Numbered from the stretch's first letter, positions 37,013-48,711 are shown. The stretch is DNA of 64,000 nucleotides from Hydrogenophaga flava NBRC 102514 (GCF_001571145.1 NZ_BCTF01000003.1:1-64000); one strand, 5' to 3'. The notes: generated by a model not told the origin, from the letters alone. Made by a program: numbers and translations.

Positions 37013-39055
37013 TTACTTGGCGAGCCACACGAAATACGTCATGAACAGGAACACGCCGACGATCATCAGCAGCGCGTAGTGGTAGAGGTAACCACTCTGG
37101 AAACCACGCACCACGGACGAGAAGCCACCCACGAGCTTCCAGCTGGCGTTGACAACACCGGTCTCGATCACGCCCTGATCACCACCCTTCCAGAGGCCGG
37201 TGCCCAACGCACGCGCGCCGCGCGCCAGCACGTTCTCGTTGAACCAGTCCATGTAGTACTTGTTCTCCAGAATCGTGATGATCGGCTTGAGCGCACGGCC
37301 AATGGCTGCAGGCACCGCGGGGTTGACCAGGTACATGTACCAGGCCGTCACGGCACCGGCGAGCGCCAGCCAGAACGGTGCGGTGGAGAAGGCGTGCAGA
37401 GCCATGGCCAGAGGTCCGTGGAACTCTTCGGCGAACTTCGCTACCGCCGGGTGAGCGGCAGAGTTGATCGTGATGGCGTCCTTGAGGAAATCACCAAACA
37501 GCATCGGCTGGATGGTCATGAAACCGATCACCACCGAAGGAATGGCCAGCAGCAGCAGCGGCACCGTCACCACCCAAGGGGTTTCATGAGGTTTGCCGTC
37601 GCCATGGTGACCATGGCCATGATCGTCATGCGCGTGGTGATCATCGTGCCCATGGTGGGCGTCCGGATTCTGGTCGTAGCGCTCCTTGCCGTGGAACACC
37701 AGGAAGTAGAGACGGAACGAGTAGAACGAAGTCACGAACACACCCGCCAGAACGGCAAAGTGCGCGAAACCGGCGGCCGGCAGGTTGCTGAAATGCACCG
37801 CCTCGATGATCGCGTCCTTGGAATAGAAACCCGCGAACAGCGGTGTGCCGATCAGGGCCAGGGTGCCCAGCAAAGAGGTGATCCAGGTGATGGGCATGTA
37901 CTTGCGCACGCCGCCCATCCAGCGGATGTCCTGGTTGTGGTGCAGACCCATGATGACCGAGCCAGCTGCGAGGAACAGCAGGGCCTTGAAGAAGGCGTGG
38001 GTCATCAGGTGGAACACGGCCACCGAGTAGGCCGAGGCACCGAGCGCCACGGTCATGTAGCCCAGCTGCGAGAGCGTCGAGTACGCCACGACGCGCTTGA
38101 TGTCGTTCTGGATGATGCCCAGGAAGCCCATGAACAGCGCCGTGATGGCACCGATCACCATGATGAAGTTCAGCGCGGTGTCCGACAGCTCGAACAGGGG
38201 CGACATGCGCGAGACCATGAAGATGCCGGCCGTCACCATGGTGGCGGCGTGGATCAGCGCGGAAATAGGCGTCGGGCCTTCCATGGAGTCGGGCAGCCAG
38301 ACGTGCAGCGGGAACTGGGCCGATTTGCCCATCGCGCCGATGAACAGGCAGATGCAGATCACAGTGACCAGCATCCAGTCGGTACCAGGGAAGCCCAGCT
38401 TGGCCAGTTCGGGCGCCTTGGCGAACACCTCGCTGTAGTTCAGCGAGCCGCCGTAGGCCACGATCAGGCCGATGCCCAGGATGAAACCGAAGTCGCCGAC
38501 GCGGTTGACCAGGAAGGCCTTCATGTTGGCGAAGATGGCTGTCGGCTTGTTGAACCAGAAGCCAATCAGCAGGTACGACACCAGACCCACCGCTTCCCAG
38601 CCAAAGAACAGCTGCAGCAGGTTGTTGCTCATCACCAGCATCAGCATGGAGAAGGTGAAGAGCGAGATGTAGGCGAAGAAGCGGTTGTAGCCAGCATCCT
38701 CTTCCATGTAGCCGATGGTGTAGAGGTGGACCATCAGCGAGACGAAGGTCACCACACACATCATCATGGCGGTCAGGCCGTCGACGAGAAAACCGATCTC
38801 CATCTTGAGGCCACCGACCACCATCCATTCGTAGATAGTTGCGTTGAAGCGGGCGCCGTCCAGCGCCACGCTCTTGAGCGTCATGGCCGAGATGATGAAC
38901 GCCACCAGCACACCCAGAATCGTCAGAGAGTGCGAGGCGCGGCGGCCGATCACGTTGCCGCCGAACGTGGTGCCCAGAATGCCAGCGAGGGCCGAGCCGA
39001 CCAGCGGCGCCAGCGGCACGGCCAGCAGGGTCGTTGCGGAAAGGGTGGTGCTCAT
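37013..39055 (-). CDS. nuoL: NADH-quinone oxidoreductase subunit L
   Basis: A 680-residue distal subunit of the complex I membrane arm, with antiporter-like helices and a C-terminal lateral helix. Seen are FFGWEAVGLVSYLLIGFW, SAQFPLHVWLPDSMEGPTP and DIKRVVAYSTLSQLGYM. A loop encoded at about 37584-37663 is exceptionally His/Asp/Gly-rich, with 11 histidines in 27 residues. It sits between two helices after the FHGKERYDQNPD segment and may bind metal. ATG 39055 gives the normal N-terminus; the open upstream frame overlaps nuoK. Confidence 0.96.
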   Translation of the reverse strand: MSTTLSATTLLAVPLAPLVGSALAGILGTTFGGNVIGRRASHSLTILGVLVAFIISAMTLKSVALDGARFNATIYEWMVVGGLKMEIGFLVDGLTAMMMCVVTFVSLMVHLYTIGYMEEDAGYNRFFAYISLFTFSMLMLVMSNNLLQLFFGWEAVGLVSYLLIGFWFNKPTAIFANMKAFLVNRVGDFGFILGIGLIVAYGGSLNYSEVFAKAPELAKLGFPGTDWMLVTVICICLFIGAMGKSAQFPLHVWLPDSMEGPTPISALIHAATMVTAGIFMVSRMSPLFELSDTALNFIMVIGAITALFMGFLGIIQNDIKRVVAYSTLSQLGYMTVALGASAYSVAVFHLMTHAFFKALLFLAAGSVIMGLHHNQDIRWMGGVRKYMPITWITSLLGTLALIGTPLFAGFYSKDAIIEAVHFSNLPAAGFAHFAVLAGVFVTSFYSFRLYFLVFHGKERYDQNPDAHHGHDDHHAHDDHGHGHHGDGKPHETPWVVTVPLLLLAIPSVVIGFMTIQPMLFGDFLKDAITINSAAHPAVAKFAEEFHGPLAMALHAFSTAPFWLALAGAVTAWYMYLVNPAVPAAIGRALKPIITILENKYYMDWFNENVLARGARALGTGLWKGGDQGVIETGVVNASWKLVGGFSSVVRGFQSGYLYHYALLMIVGVFLFMTYFVWLAK

Positions 39056-39059
39056 GTTC

Positions 39060-39377
39060 TTAACCCTTGAGGGTGTTGAGTTCTTCTGCGCTGACGGTGG
39101 ACTTGCTGCGGAACAACAGCACCAGAATGGCCAGGCCAATGGCCGACTCGGCGGCGGCCACCGTCAGGATGAAGAACACAAACACCTGTCCGTGCAGGTC
39201 TCCAAGGTAGTGGGAGAACGCGACAAAGTTCATATTGACCGCCAGCAGCATCAGCTCGATGGCCATCAGCAACACGATGATGTTCTTGCGGTTGAGAAAG
39301 ATGCCGATGACGGACAGGGCGAAAAGGACTGCACCCACCGACAGGAAATGACCCAGTGACAGACTGGTGAAGCTCAT
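39060..39377 (-). CDS. nuoK: NADH-quinone oxidoreductase subunit K
   Basis: A 105-residue, three-helix membrane subunit of complex I. The glutamates needed for proton transfer are present in [16 protein letters not shown] and [11 protein letters not shown]. The first four residues or so may be extra, since many NuoK are about 101 long. It overlaps the nuoJ stop by four bases and lies 4 bases before nuoL. Confidence 0.96.
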   Translation of the reverse strand: MSFTSLSLGHFLSVGAVLFALSVIGIFLNRKNIIVLLMAIELMLLAVNMNFVAFSHYLGDLHGQVFVFFILTVAAAESAIGLAILVLLFRSKSTVSAEELNTLKG

Positions 39378-40012
39378 GCTTTGCCCTCCTCCGCGGCAAC
39401 TGCGCTGGCGGCAGCAGGTGTTTTGGTTGCAGCCATGGGCACCACCACCAGCCGGTCTGCGGCGCGCACGCGAACCTGCAGTCCCGGATCAATGGCCTTG
39501 CTGTCCTTGCGTTTGCGCAGTGTCAGTGCGATGGCCGCGAACATGGCCACCAGCAGAATCACCGCAGCAATCTCGACCGGGTACAGGTACTCGGTGTACA
39601 TCAGCGTGCCAAGGGCCTTGGTGTTCGACACCTCGGCGCTCTGTGCCGCCACCGGCGCCACCATGTTCGGAAAGCCGACCCACAGCACGGCGATCAGCTC
39701 AGCGGCCACCAGCCCCCCCAGCGTGGCCGCCAATGGGAAGTTCTGCCAGAAGCCCCAACGGTCGCCATCGAGCTTGATATCCAGCATCATCACGACGAAC
39801 AGGAACAGCACCATGACCGCGCCCAGATACACGAGCACCAGGGTCAGCCCAAGGAACTCGGCCTTGAGCAGCAGCCACAGGCCGGAAGCCTGCGAGAACG
39901 CCAACATCAGGAACAGCACGGCGTGCACCGGGTTGCGCGCGGTAATGACGCGGTAGGCGGCGAACAGCATCACCGCCGCGAACAAATAGAAAAAGCCGGT
40001 CTGGTAATCCAT
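39374..40012 (-). CDS. nuoJ: NADH-quinone oxidoreductase subunit J
   Basis: A 212-residue membrane subunit with five helices, placed near the quinone-coupling end of the arm. Seen are [15 protein letters not shown] and the [16 protein letters not shown] helix with its pi-bulge region. The C-terminal 50 residues are soluble and Ala-rich, somewhat longer than in E. coli. ATG 40012 gives [14 protein letters not shown]; an upstream in-frame extension is not membrane-like. Confidence 0.95.
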   Translation of the reverse strand: MDYQTGFFYLFAAVMLFAAYRVITARNPVHAVLFLMLAFSQASGLWLLLKAEFLGLTLVLVYLGAVMVLFLFVVMMLDIKLDGDRWGFWQNFPLAATLGGLVAAELIAVLWVGFPNMVAPVAAQSAEVSNTKALGTLMYTEYLYPVEIAAVILLVAMFAAIALTLRKRKDSKAIDPGLQVRVRAADRLVVVPMAATKTPAAASAVAAEEGKA

Positions 40013-40031
40013 GGTCTTGTCTTTCGCCGGC

Positions 40032-40541
40032 TCAGCGGTACTTCGCGTCCGCCGCCTTGGCTGCAGCGATCTCGGGCTCGTATCGGTCCCCGACGGCCAG
40101 CAGCATTTCCTTGGTGAAGTACAGGTCACCGCGTTTTTCGCCGTGGTACTCAAGAATGTGGGTCTCGACGATGGCGTCGACCGGGCAGGCCTCTTCGCAG
40201 AAACCGCAGAAGATGCACTTGGTCAGATCGATGTCGTATCGGGTGGTGCGGCGGGTTCCATCTTCGCGCTCACCCGCTTCGATGGTGATGGCCATGGCGG
40301 GGCAGACCGCTTCACACAGCTTGCAGGCGATGCATCGTTCTTCGCCGTTCTCATAGCGGCGCTGGGCATGGAGACCGCGGAAACGAGGAGACAGCGGGGT
40401 CTTCTCTTCGGGGAACTGGACCGTGATCTTGCGACGCAGGGCGTAGCGGCCCGTCAGGGCCATGCCCTTGAAGAGCTCCAGCAGCATGAAGCTCTTGAAG
40501 AAGTCGCTCAGTGAAAAGGGGGCAACGGCGGAAGTGGACAT
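40032..40541 (-). CDS. nuoI: NADH-quinone oxidoreductase subunit I
   Basis: A 169-residue peripheral-arm subunit carrying clusters N6a and N6b. The two ferredoxin-type motifs are [16 protein letters not shown] and [16 protein letters not shown]. The N-terminus has the amphipathic membrane-docking stretch. Electrons pass from NuoG through these clusters to NuoB and quinone. It lies 15 bases after nuoH. Confidence 0.97.
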   Translation of the reverse strand: MSTSAVAPFSLSDFFKSFMLLELFKGMALTGRYALRRKITVQFPEEKTPLSPRFRGLHAQRRYENGEERCIACKLCEAVCPAMAITIEAGEREDGTRRTTRYDIDLTKCIFCGFCEEACPVDAIVETHILEYHGEKRGDLYFTKEMLLAVGDRYEPEIAAAKAADAKYR

Positions 40542-40556
40542 GATCGATCGCCTTGC

Positions 40557-41639
40557 TTATTTCCAGAGGTTCCACGAGGTCTGCATCAGGCCGCCGACGA
40601 GCAGCAGCCAGACCAGCGTCACAGGAATGAAAATCTTCCAGCCCAGACGCATGATCTGGTCGTAGCGGAAACGGGGGAAGGTGGCGCGGATCCAGATGAA
40701 CAGGGACACCACGAAGAAGGTCTTGGCACCCAGCCAGATCCAGCCAGGAATCCAGTTGAACAGGGCGCTGTCGATCGGGGGCAGCCAACCACCAAGGAAC
40801 ATCACCACCGCCAGAATGGACACCAACCACATGCTGGCGTACTCGGCCAGGAAGAAGATGGCAAAGCCCATGCCCGAGTACTCGACCATGTGACCGGCCA
40901 CGATTTCCGCTTCGCCCTCGACCACGTCGAACGGGTGCCGGTTGGTTTCAGCCACACCCGAAATCAGGTAGACCAGAAAAATGGGCAGCAGCGGGAGCCA
41001 GTTCCAGGAAAGGAAGTCCAGCCCCATGTTCACGCCGTGACCCTTGGCCTGCGAGGCCACGATGTCGCCCAGATTCAGGCTGCCCGCAGTCATAACGACC
41101 ACCAGGAAGCAGAAACCGATGGCGATCTCATAGCTCACCATCTGGGCAGAAGCGCGCAGCGCGCCCAGAAAGGCGTACTTGGAGTTGGAAGCCCAGCCGG
41201 CGATGATCACGCCATAGACCTCGATCGAGGTGATGGCCAGGATGACCAGCAAGCCGGCATTGATGTTGGCGATCACAGCTTCGGGGCCGAACGGGACCAC
41301 CACCCAGGCGGCAAGGGCCGGCATGATGGCCATGATGGGACCCAGGCGGAACAGCCCGTTGCTGGCAGCGGTGGGGCTGATCAACTCCTTGGTCAGCAGC
41401 TTGACCGCATCGGCGATCGGCTGGAGCAGCCCGGCGGGGCCGACGCGGTTCGGGCCAAAGCGCACCTGCATGAAACCCAGCAGCTTGCGCTCCCACAGGG
41501 TCAGGTACGCCACGGCCCCCATCAGCGGGGCCACCACGGCAACGATCTTGAGCAGACTCCAGATGACTGGCCAAGCCGCGGTGGTCCACCAGGAAGCGTT
41601 GATGAGGCCAAGGCCTCCGTTGTACATCGCGTCGATCAT
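40557..41639 (-). CDS. nuoH: NADH-quinone oxidoreductase subunit H
   Basis: A 360-residue membrane subunit with about eight helices forming part of the quinone chamber. Typical segments are [20 protein letters not shown] and [20 protein letters not shown]. Its start overlaps the nuoG stop by four bases. Confidence 0.97.
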   Translation of the reverse strand: MIDAMYNGGLGLINASWWTTAAWPVIWSLLKIVAVVAPLMGAVAYLTLWERKLLGFMQVRFGPNRVGPAGLLQPIADAVKLLTKELISPTAASNGLFRLGPIMAIMPALAAWVVVPFGPEAVIANINAGLLVILAITSIEVYGVIIAGWASNSKYAFLGALRASAQMVSYEIAIGFCFLVVVMTAGSLNLGDIVASQAKGHGVNMGLDFLSWNWLPLLPIFLVYLISGVAETNRHPFDVVEGEAEIVAGHMVEYSGMGFAIFFLAEYASMWLVSILAVVMFLGGWLPPIDSALFNWIPGWIWLGAKTFFVVSLFIWIRATFPRFRYDQIMRLGWKIFIPVTLVWLLLVGGLMQTSWNLWK

Positions 41640-43762
41640 GCGCGGGCTCCTCGGGCATCGCTCGTGAGTTGCAGCGAGGTGGCGCGACGCACCAGCCCAT
41701 CGAGCTGGTAGATCGGCGCCACACAGGGCGAGGTATGGGCGGGCGACTGGTCGGCAGCAGCCGGTCCCACAGCGACATCGGCGTTGCTGAGACGAGACGC
41801 CGCCATCAGCGATCCACCCGCCACGCCAGGCAAGGCGGCAGCCAGTACCGCCTGCGAGGTGTCGGCGTCGAAACCAGGCAGGCCCATCAGGTTGCCGAGC
41901 ACGCGCAGCACCTTCCAGGCCGGGCGGGCGTCGCCCAGCGGGCGCACCACCGCATGGAAACTCTGCAACCGGCCCTCTGCGTTGACGAAGGACCCGGAGG
42001 TTTCCGTGAAAGGCGCAATGGGCAACAAGACGTCGCTAATGTCCATGTTGGCTTTGAACGGGCTGAGCGTGACCACCATGTCGGCGGACTTCAGTCCTTC
42101 GGCTCCTTTGGCGCTGTCAAAGGCCGGCTCCGTGTTCAGGAGAATCGCGGCTTTCAGCTGCCCACCGAGCATCTGCGCGGCGTTGAGACCGCCCTGCCCC
42201 GGCACGGCGCGCACCAGCTGCGCACCGACGGTGTTGGCGGCTTCGGTGAGGTAGCCCACCGAGGCGCCCGTTTGCTGAGCAATCCAGTTGGCGAGTGCCA
42301 GCAGGCTGGAGGCTTTTTCGTGGTGGGCAGCGGCGTTGCCAATAAGGATGGCCTTCTGCTCGCCTCCCAGCAGGGACTTTGCCACCGCACGGGCCTCGTC
42401 GGTGATGCTGCCGGCAACCGGCGGTTGCACGCCGGCTTCCGCTGCGACTGCGGCAGCGACTCCGGCCAGAGCGCTGACCCAGACGCTGCTGTCGGCGAGC
42501 AACACGTTTTTCAGCGACATGGCCCAGTCCGGGGTCTGCGCAGCCAGCACATTGACCTGGCATCCCTTGCGGGCCGCCTGGCGGATGCGCTGGGCAAACA
42601 GCGGGTGGTCCTTGCGCAGGTTAGAGCCCACGACCAGCACGCGCTGCAACTGCGACAGCTCGGCAATCGGGCGCCCCAGCCACCGCGCCTGACCGACCGG
42701 CGCTGCGTTGCCGAAATCGGCATGGCGCAGACGGCTGTCGATGTTTTCGCTGCCCAGGCCACGCACCAGGGCACCGGCAAGAGACAGCTCTTCAACCGTG
42801 CTGTGCGGACTGGCCAGCAGACCGATGGTCGCCGCGCCGTGCTTGTCCTTGACGCCCTTGAGGCCGTTGGCCACGTATTCCAACGCAGTCTGCCAGTCCA
42901 CGGCCTGCCACTGGCCACCCTGCTTGAGCATGGGCTGGGTCAGGCGGTCTTCACCGTTGAGGGCCTCGTAAGAGAAGCGGTCGCGATCGGCGATCCAGCA
43001 TTCGTTGACGGCGTCGTTCTCCAGCGGGACCACGCGCATCACCTGGTGGTTCTTCACCTGAACGATCAGGTTGGCGCCAGTCGAGTCGTGCGGGCTCACG
43101 CTCTTGCGGCGCGAGAGTTCCCAGGTGCGGGCGCTGTAGCGGAAGGGCTTGCTGGTGAGCGCACCCACCGGGCAGATGTCGATCATGTTGCCCGAGAGCT
43201 CGGAGTCGACCGACTGACCAACAAAGGTCTCGATCTCGGCATGCTCGCCGCGGTTGGACATGCCCAGCTCCATCACGCCGGCGATCTCCTGGCCGAAACG
43301 CACGCAGCGGGTGCAGTGGATGCAACGGCTCATCTCCTCCATGGAGATCAGCGGTCCCACGTTCTTGTGGAACACCACGCGCTTTTCTTCTTGGTAGCGC
43401 GAGGCACCACCACCGTAGCCCACGGCCAGATCCTGCAGTTGGCACTCGCCGCCCTGGTCGCAGATCGGGCAGTCCAGCGGGTGGTTGATCAGCAGAAACT
43501 CCATGACCGACTTCTGGGCCTTGATGGCCTTGTCGGACTTGGTGCGCACGATCATGCCCATGGTCACCGGCGTGGCGCAGGCGGGCATGGGCTTTGGCGC
43601 CTTCTCCACCTCGACCAGGCACATGCGGCAGCTGGCGGCGATGGAGAGCTTCTTGTGATAGCAGAAGTGCGGGATGTAGGTGCCTGCCTTCTCGGCCGCA
43701 TGCATGACCATGCTGCCCGGGGGCACTTCGACCTTCTGGCCGTCGAGTTCGATTTCAACCAT
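41636..43762 (-). CDS. nuoG: NADH-quinone oxidoreductase subunit G
   Basis: A 708-residue iron-sulfur subunit of the peripheral arm. N-terminal 2Fe-2S cysteines are Cys34, Cys45, Cys48 and Cys62. A following domain holds the HxnCxxCxxxxxC-type N5 site ([12 protein letters not shown]) and the [11 protein letters not shown]4 site. The N7 ligand motif found in E. coli is replaced by SPHDSTGAN, so that off-pathway cluster is absent, as in the mitochondrial type. The remainder is a molybdopterin-oxidoreductase-like domain without a cofactor. It is shorter than E. coli NuoG (about 900). It lies 13 bases after nuoF. Confidence 0.96.
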   Translation of the reverse strand: MVEIELDGQKVEVPPGSMVMHAAEKAGTYIPHFCYHKKLSIAASCRMCLVEVEKAPKPMPACATPVTMGMIVRTKSDKAIKAQKSVMEFLLINHPLDCPICDQGGECQLQDLAVGYGGGASRYQEEKRVVFHKNVGPLISMEEMSRCIHCTRCVRFGQEIAGVMELGMSNRGEHAEIETFVGQSVDSELSGNMIDICPVGALTSKPFRYSARTWELSRRKSVSPHDSTGANLIVQVKNHQVMRVVPLENDAVNECWIADRDRFSYEALNGEDRLTQPMLKQGGQWQAVDWQTALEYVANGLKGVKDKHGAATIGLLASPHSTVEELSLAGALVRGLGSENIDSRLRHADFGNAAPVGQARWLGRPIAELSQLQRVLVVGSNLRKDHPLFAQRIRQAARKGCQVNVLAAQTPDWAMSLKNVLLADSSVWVSALAGVAAAVAAEAGVQPPVAGSITDEARAVAKSLLGGEQKAILIGNAAAHHEKASSLLALANWIAQQTGASVGYLTEAANTVGAQLVRAVPGQGGLNAAQMLGGQLKAAILLNTEPAFDSAKGAEGLKSADMVVTLSPFKANMDISDVLLPIAPFTETSGSFVNAEGRLQSFHAVVRPLGDARPAWKVLRVLGNLMGLPGFDADTSQAVLAAALPGVAGGSLMAASRLSNADVAVGPAAADQSPAHTSPCVAPIYQLDGLVRRATSLQLTSDARGARA

Positions 43763-43775
43763 GTTGTGTTCCGGA

Positions 43776-45143
43776 TCAGGCAGAGGTCGCGGTGTCGGCC
43801 TTGATCATGGCCGCGAACTCGTGACGGAAGTGTTTGAGCATGGCGCGCACCGGCATGGCCGCTGCATCACCCAGGGCGCAGATCGTGCGGCCCATGATGT
43901 TCTCGGCCACGTTGTCCAGCAGGTCCATGTCGGCCGGTTTGGCTTCACCGCGCTGGATCTTGTCGACCAGGCGCCAGAGCCAGCCCGTGCCCTCACGGCA
44001 AGGCGTGCACTGACCGCAGGACTCGTGCATGTAGAAGTAGGACAGGCGCTTGAGCGACTCGACCATGCAGCGGGTGTCGTCCATCACGATCACTGCACCC
44101 GAGCCCAGCATGGAGCCGGCCTTGCTGATGGAGTCATAGTCCATCGTGCAGTCCATGACGATGTGGGCCGGCAGCACGGGTGAAGACGAACCACCAGGAA
44201 TCACCGCCTTGAGCTGGCGGCCAGTGCGCACACCACCGGCCAGCTCCAGCAGCTTCGAGAACGGCGTGCCCATCGGGACTTCATAGTTGCCCGGCAGGTT
44301 CACGTCACCGCTGACCGAGAAGATCTTGGTACCGCCGTTGTTCGGCTTGCCGCATTCGAGGTAGGACTGGCCACCATTGCGGATGATCCAGGGCACCGCC
44401 GCGAAGGTCTCGGTGTTGTTGATCGTCGTCGGCTTGCCGTAGAGACCGAAACTGGCCGGGAACGGTGGCTTGAATCGGGGCTGTCCCTTCTTGCCTTCCA
44501 GCGATTCGAGCAGCGCCGTTTCTTCGCCGCAGATGTAGGCGCCAAAACCATGGTGGGCATGGAGCTGGAACGAGTAGTTCGAGCCCATGATGTTGTCGCC
44601 CAGGTAGCCCGCAGCGCGGGCTTCTTCCAGAGCAGCTTCGAAGCGCTCGTACACCTCGAAGATCTCACCGTGGATGTAGTTGTAACCAACGTTGATGCCC
44701 ATGGCGTACGCCGCGATCGCCATGCCTTCGATGACGATGTGCGGGTTGTACATGAGGATGTCGCGGTCCTTGCAGGTGCCCGGTTCGCCTTCGTCCGAGT
44801 TGCACACGAGGTACTTCTGGCCGGGGAACTGGCGGGGCATGAAGCTCCACTTCAGACCCGACGGGAAGCCGGCGCCGCCACGGCCGCGAAGAGCGGACTC
44901 CTTGACGGTGGCGATCACCTGGTCCTGGGTCATGCCCACAGCACCGGTTTCAGGGTTCGGCGCCGAACCATCCATGCCCAGGACCTTGCGCAGGGCCTGG
45001 TAGCCACCACGCGCCTCATAGTCCCTGAGGGACCAGTTGCTGCCGTTCAGGTCCTTGTAGATCTGCGGCTCGATGTGGCGACCGTGAAAGCAGGTCTGCA
45101 CGCCCGTGGCGGCAAACTGCGCGAGCACTTGCTGGGCGTTCAT
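43776..45143 (-). CDS. nuoF: NADH-quinone oxidoreductase subunit F
   Basis: A 455-residue subunit that binds NADH, FMN and 4Fe-4S cluster N3. The nucleotide and FMN site is in [20 protein letters not shown] and [15 protein letters not shown]. The cluster ligands are in [12 protein letters not shown] and a later CALGD. It accepts hydride from NADH and passes electrons to NuoG. ATG 45143 overlaps the nuoE stop (ATGA). Confidence 0.97.
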   Translation of the reverse strand: MNAQQVLAQFAATGVQTCFHGRHIEPQIYKDLNGSNWSLRDYEARGGYQALRKVLGMDGSAPNPETGAVGMTQDQVIATVKESALRGRGGAGFPSGLKWSFMPRQFPGQKYLVCNSDEGEPGTCKDRDILMYNPHIVIEGMAIAAYAMGINVGYNYIHGEIFEVYERFEAALEEARAAGYLGDNIMGSNYSFQLHAHHGFGAYICGEETALLESLEGKKGQPRFKPPFPASFGLYGKPTTINNTETFAAVPWIIRNGGQSYLECGKPNNGGTKIFSVSGDVNLPGNYEVPMGTPFSKLLELAGGVRTGRQLKAVIPGGSSSPVLPAHIVMDCTMDYDSISKAGSMLGSGAVIVMDDTRCMVESLKRLSYFYMHESCGQCTPCREGTGWLWRLVDKIQRGEAKPADMDLLDNVAENIMGRTICALGDAAAMPVRAMLKHFRHEFAAMIKADTATSA

Positions 45144-45673
45144 TGTTTGCCCTCCGCTGCCTTGAGGCCGTCGATCAGCTGGTCGAGCTTCTCGTTGCTC
45201 ATGAAGCTGCACATGTGGCGGTCGTTCACCAACATCACCGGCGAATCGGCACAGGCGCCCAGGCATTCACTCTGCTGGAGCGTGAACAGGCCGTCCGCCG
45301 TGGTCTCGCCCATGGCGATGCCCAGCTTCTTTTCCAGGTGGTGCAACGCGGTATATCCGTCGCGCAGCTGGCACGGCAGATTGGTGCAGACGTTGAGCTT
45401 GAACTTGCCCACCGGCCGCTGGTTGTACATGTTGTAGAAGGTCGTCACTTCGTGGACGGCCATCACCGGCATGCCCAGGTAGTCGGCAATTGCCTGCTCG
45501 GCAGCATGGCTGACGTAGCCCTGCTCCTGCTGCACGATCGACAGACAAGCCATCACGGCGGACTGCGCTTGCTCGGCGGGGTACTTGGCCACTTCGCGGG
45601 CGAAGCGGACCTTGGTGGCCTCGGACAGTTCCATGGCCGTCACCGGGCCGTGGTTTGCGGGGGTCGAGATCAT
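45140..45673 (-). CDS. nuoE: NADH-quinone oxidoreductase subunit E
   Basis: A 177-residue thioredoxin-fold subunit carrying 2Fe-2S cluster N1a. The ligands are in NVCTNLPC and [11 protein letters not shown]. The helical N-terminal part (about residues 15-80) matches the family. It overlaps nuoD by four bases and nuoF by four bases. Confidence 0.97.
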   Translation of the reverse strand: MISTPANHGPVTAMELSEATKVRFAREVAKYPAEQAQSAVMACLSIVQQEQGYVSHAAEQAIADYLGMPVMAVHEVTTFYNMYNQRPVGKFKLNVCTNLPCQLRDGYTALHHLEKKLGIAMGETTADGLFTLQQSECLGACADSPVMLVNDRHMCSFMSNEKLDQLIDGLKAAEGKQ

Positions 45674-46923
45674 CGGTCAATCTCTCCAAAAACGATGTCC
45701 ATCGTGCCGATGATGGCCACTGCATCGGCCAGCATGTGGCCCTTGGCCATTTCGTCCAGCGTGGACAGGTGCGTGAAGCCAGGGGCACGGATCTTCAACC
45801 GGTAGGGCTTGTTGGCGCCATCGCTCACCAGGTAGATGCCGAACTCGCCCTTGGGGTGCTCGACGGCAGCATAGGCCTCGCCTTCGGGCACGTGAAAACC
45901 TTCGGTGAAGAGCTTGAAGTGGTGGATCAGCTCCTCCATGCTCGACTTCATCGACTCGCGCGATGGCGGCGCCACCTTGTGGTTGTCGGTGATGACCGGA
46001 CCCGGATTGGCGCGCAACCAGTCCACGCACTGCTTGATGATGCGATTGGACTGCTTCATCTCCTCCATGCGGACGAGGTAGCGGTCGTAGGTGTCACCGG
46101 TCTTGCCGACCGGGATATCGAATTCGACGCGGTCGTACACGTCGTAGGGCTGCTTCTTGCGCAGATCCCAGGCGATGCCGGAACCGCGGAGCATGGGACC
46201 GGTCATGCCCAGGTTGAGGGCACGCTCGGGCGTGACCACACCAATGCCGACAGTGCGCTGTTTCCAGATGCGGTTGTCGGTCAACAGCGTGTGGTACTCG
46301 GCCAGGTAGGTCGGAAACCGCTGGGTGAAGTCGTCAATGAAATCCAGCAACGAGCCCTGGCGGTTCTGGTTCAACTCCGCCATCGCCTTGGCATTGCGGA
46401 TCTTGCTGTGCCTGTACTGCGGCATGCTGTCCGGCAGGTCACGATAGACACCGCCCGGACGGAAGTAGGCCGCATGCATGCGCGCACCCGACACGGCTTC
46501 GTACATGTCAAACAGGTCTTCACGCTCGCGGAACGCGTAGATCAGGATGGTCGAACTGCCGCAGTCGTTGCCGTGCGAACCGAGCCACATCAGGTGATTT
46601 AGCAGACGGGTGATCTCGCTGAACATCACCCGGATGTACTGCGCACGGATCGGCACTTCGATGCCCAGCAGCTTCTCGATGGCCAGGCAGTAGGCGTGCT
46701 CGTTGCACATCATGGACACGTAGTCGAGACGGTCCATGTAAGGCAGCGACTGGATGAAGGTCTTGTGCTCGGCCAGCTTTTCGGTGGCGCGGTGCAGCAA
46801 CCCGATGTGCGGGTCGGCGCGCTGCACCACCTCACCATCGAGCTCCAGCACGAGGCGCAGCACGCCGTGCGCTGCGGGGTGCTGAGGACCGAAGTTCAGG
46901 GTGTAGTTCTTGATTTCAGCCAT
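45670..46923 (-). CDS. nuoD: NADH-quinone oxidoreductase subunit D
   Basis: A 417-residue subunit related to the large subunit of NiFe hydrogenase. It forms the quinone head-group site with NuoB. The N-terminus [19 protein letters not shown] carries the conserved quinone-site histidine region, followed by [17 protein letters not shown] and [17 protein letters not shown]. No separate nuoC fusion is seen: nuoC is its own gene two bases upstream. Confidence 0.97.
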   Translation of the reverse strand: MAEIKNYTLNFGPQHPAAHGVLRLVLELDGEVVQRADPHIGLLHRATEKLAEHKTFIQSLPYMDRLDYVSMMCNEHAYCLAIEKLLGIEVPIRAQYIRVMFSEITRLLNHLMWLGSHGNDCGSSTILIYAFREREDLFDMYEAVSGARMHAAYFRPGGVYRDLPDSMPQYRHSKIRNAKAMAELNQNRQGSLLDFIDDFTQRFPTYLAEYHTLLTDNRIWKQRTVGIGVVTPERALNLGMTGPMLRGSGIAWDLRKKQPYDVYDRVEFDIPVGKTGDTYDRYLVRMEEMKQSNRIIKQCVDWLRANPGPVITDNHKVAPPSRESMKSSMEELIHHFKLFTEGFHVPEGEAYAAVEHPKGEFGIYLVSDGANKPYRLKIRAPGFTHLSTLDEMAKGHMLADAVAIIGTMDIVFGEIDR

Positions 46924-46925
46924 GA

Positions 46926-47540
46926 TCAGTGCAGTCCGCCGTAGTTGTCTTCACGGATCACGCGGGGCGTGATTTCGCGAGGCTCGATCGTCACCGGCTC
47001 ATAGACCACGCGCTGGCGCTCGGCGTCGTAGCGCATCTCGACATGACCCGACAGCGGGAAGTCCTTGCGGAAGGGGTGACCGATGAATCCATAGTCGGTC
47101 AGGATGCGGCGCAGGTCGTTGTGACCTTCGAACACAATGCCGTACAGGTCGAAGGCCTCACGCTCGTACCAGTTGGCCGCCGACCAGAGACCGGACACCG
47201 ACGCCACCACCGGGAAGTCGTCCTCGGCGCAGAACACGCGCACGCGAAGCCTCTGATTGAGACTCACCGACAGCAGGTGAACAACCACCGCAAAACGAGG
47301 CCCCTCCCCGCGACCGTCGCCGTAGGTTGAGTAATCAATGCCACACAGATCTATGAGCTGCTCGAAACGCGTTTGCGGCGCATCACGCAAGGTCTGCATG
47401 ACCTCAAGGTAATCAGATGCCGCCACCACCAGGGTGACCTCACCGCGATCTGTGGTGACAGACCGCGCGCGCTCGCCGAGCAGTTGGCTTACTTGGGCAG
47501 CAATGGTCTCGGCAGGGATGGAGAAAGCTGTGTCGCTCAT
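46926..47540 (-). CDS. nuoC: NADH-quinone oxidoreductase subunit C
   Basis: A 204-residue peripheral-arm subunit (30-kDa family). The signature is ERECYD-type, here [20 protein letters not shown], followed by [19 protein letters not shown]. It packs against NuoD. It lies 32 bases after nuoB. Confidence 0.97.
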   Translation of the reverse strand: MSDTAFSIPAETIAAQVSQLLGERARSVTTDRGEVTLVVAASDYLEVMQTLRDAPQTRFEQLIDLCGIDYSTYGDGRGEGPRFAVVVHLLSVSLNQRLRVRVFCAEDDFPVVASVSGLWSAANWYEREAFDLYGIVFEGHNDLRRILTDYGFIGHPFRKDFPLSGHVEMRYDAERQRVVYEPVTIEPREITPRVIREDNYGGLH

Positions 47541-47572
47541 GGGCCGTCTTTCTGACTCAGTCCTGGCACCGG

Positions 47573-48052
47573 TCAGGCGCGGGCAATCGTGTTGGTGCGA
47601 CGGATCTTCTGCTGCAGCTGGATGATTCCGTAGATCAGCGCCTCGGCCGTCGGCGGACAGCCCGGCACGTAGACATCCACCGGCACGATGCGGTCACAGC
47701 CACGCACCACGGAATAGCTGTAGTGGTAGTAGCCACCACCATTGGCGCAAGACCCCATGGACAACACCCAACGGGGTTCGGCCATCTGGTCGTACACCTT
47801 GCGCAGAGCAGGCGCCATCTTGTTGCACAGGGTACCGGCCACGATCATCAGATCGGACTGGCGGGGACTGGCTCGGAACACCTCCGCGCCAAAACGGCCG
47901 ATGTCATATCTCGCTGCGGCGGCGTGCATCATCTCCACGGCGCAGCAGGCCAGACCAAAGGTCATCGGCCATAGAGATCCGGTCTTGGCCCAGTTCACCA
48001 CCGAGTCGTAGCTCGTGGTGATGAAGCCTTCTTTCAGGACGCCTTCAATCAT
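47573..48052 (-). CDS. nuoB: NADH-quinone oxidoreductase subunit B
   Basis: A 159-residue subunit carrying cluster N2, the last cluster before quinone. The unusual adjacent cysteines are in [10 protein letters not shown], with further ligands in [12 protein letters not shown] and [12 protein letters not shown]. The C-terminus is short, as in other betaproteobacteria. It lies 27 bases after nuoA. Confidence 0.97.
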   Translation of the reverse strand: MIEGVLKEGFITTSYDSVVNWAKTGSLWPMTFGLACCAVEMMHAAAARYDIGRFGAEVFRASPRQSDLMIVAGTLCNKMAPALRKVYDQMAEPRWVLSMGSCANGGGYYHYSYSVVRGCDRIVPVDVYVPGCPPTAEALIYGIIQLQQKIRRTNTIARA

Positions 48053-48079
48053 GTGTGCTCCACAGCGCCAGCAGGCGCA

Positions 48080-48439
48080 TCATTCCCAGTCCAGGGCGCC
48101 GATCTTCCAAGCGTAAACAAACCCGACCAGCAGATCGATCAGGAAGATCACGCCCACCCAGAAGCCGGTAGAACCGATGTCCGTCAGCGCAACCGCCCAG
48201 GGAATCAGGAACGCGATTTCAAGATCAAAGAGGATGAAGAGAATGGCCACCAGGTAGTAGCGGACATCGAACTTCATGCGGGCATCTTCGAAGGCCTCGA
48301 AGCCGCATTCGTAAGGGGAGTTTTTTTCGGGATCGGGCCGATTCGGCCCCAAGATGTAGCCCAATGCCTGGGGTATCACGCCTACGGCAACACCGACCAG
48401 GATGAACAAGAGCACAGGGAGATATTGTTCAAGATTCAT
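48080..48439 (-). CDS. nuoA: NADH-quinone oxidoreductase subunit A
   Basis: A 119-residue, three-helix membrane subunit of complex I. The conserved loop [21 protein letters not shown], with its quinone-channel cysteine, and the following [15 protein letters not shown] helix are clear. First protein gene of the nuo block; the tRNA-Leu gene ends 50 bases upstream of its start. Confidence 0.97.
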   Translation of the reverse strand: MNLEQYLPVLLFILVGVAVGVIPQALGYILGPNRPDPEKNSPYECGFEAFEDARMKFDVRYYLVAILFILFDLEIAFLIPWAVALTDIGSTGFWVGVIFLIDLLVGFVYAWKIGALDWE

Positions 48440-48488
48440 CGTGGGTCGGTTCGATGCGCAGGACCCGATGGCCCTGCCTGCCTTTGTC

Positions 48489-48573
48489 TGGTGCCGACGG
48501 CGAGACTCGAACTCGCACAGCTTTCGCCACTACCCCCTCAAGATAGCGTGTCTACCAATTTCACCACGTCGGC
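48489..48573 (-). tRNA. tRNA-Leu (anticodon GAG)
   Basis: Read on the minus strand, an 85-base class II tRNA. The acceptor stem pairs GCCGACG with CGTCGGC, and the 3' ACCA is encoded. The D arm follows (TGGTGAAATTGGTAGACACG). The anticodon stem-loop CTATC-TTGAGGG-GGTAG has GAG at positions 34-36. A long variable arm (TGGCGAAAGCT region) and the T arm GCGAG-TTCGAGT-CTCGC complete it. It reads CUC and CUU leucine codons. It sits between secG and nuoA, a conserved Burkholderiales arrangement. Confidence 0.96.
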
Positions 48574-48681
48574 TGGGTCTGCATTGTCTGGCTCACGAGG
48601 GCTGGTGTGAGCGCTCTCGACAACCCATAGAGTTTACCCTGAAACGATCCGGGTTTTCGATAATTCCCGGGCTTTTTCGGG

Positions 48682-48711
48682 GCGGCCGCCATGCTCCCTT
48701 CAAGCGGCCGC
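48682..48711 (-). other. Stem-loop after secG
   Basis: Two copies of the self-complementary octamer GCGGCCGC, 14 bases apart, can form an 8-bp GC-only stem 16 bases after the secG stop. There is no T-run behind it on the minus strand, so it is not a classical terminator. It may be a processing or pause structure ahead of the tRNA gene. Confidence 0.4.

Noticed and set aside
36917..39070. Long open plus-strand frame opposite nuoL.
   Set aside because: It mirrors the third-codon bias of nuoL and its product is an implausible His/Gln/Arg-rich chain.
41669..43804. Long open plus-strand frame opposite nuoG.
   Set aside because: nuoG has all expected cysteine motifs; the antisense frame has no recognisable motif.
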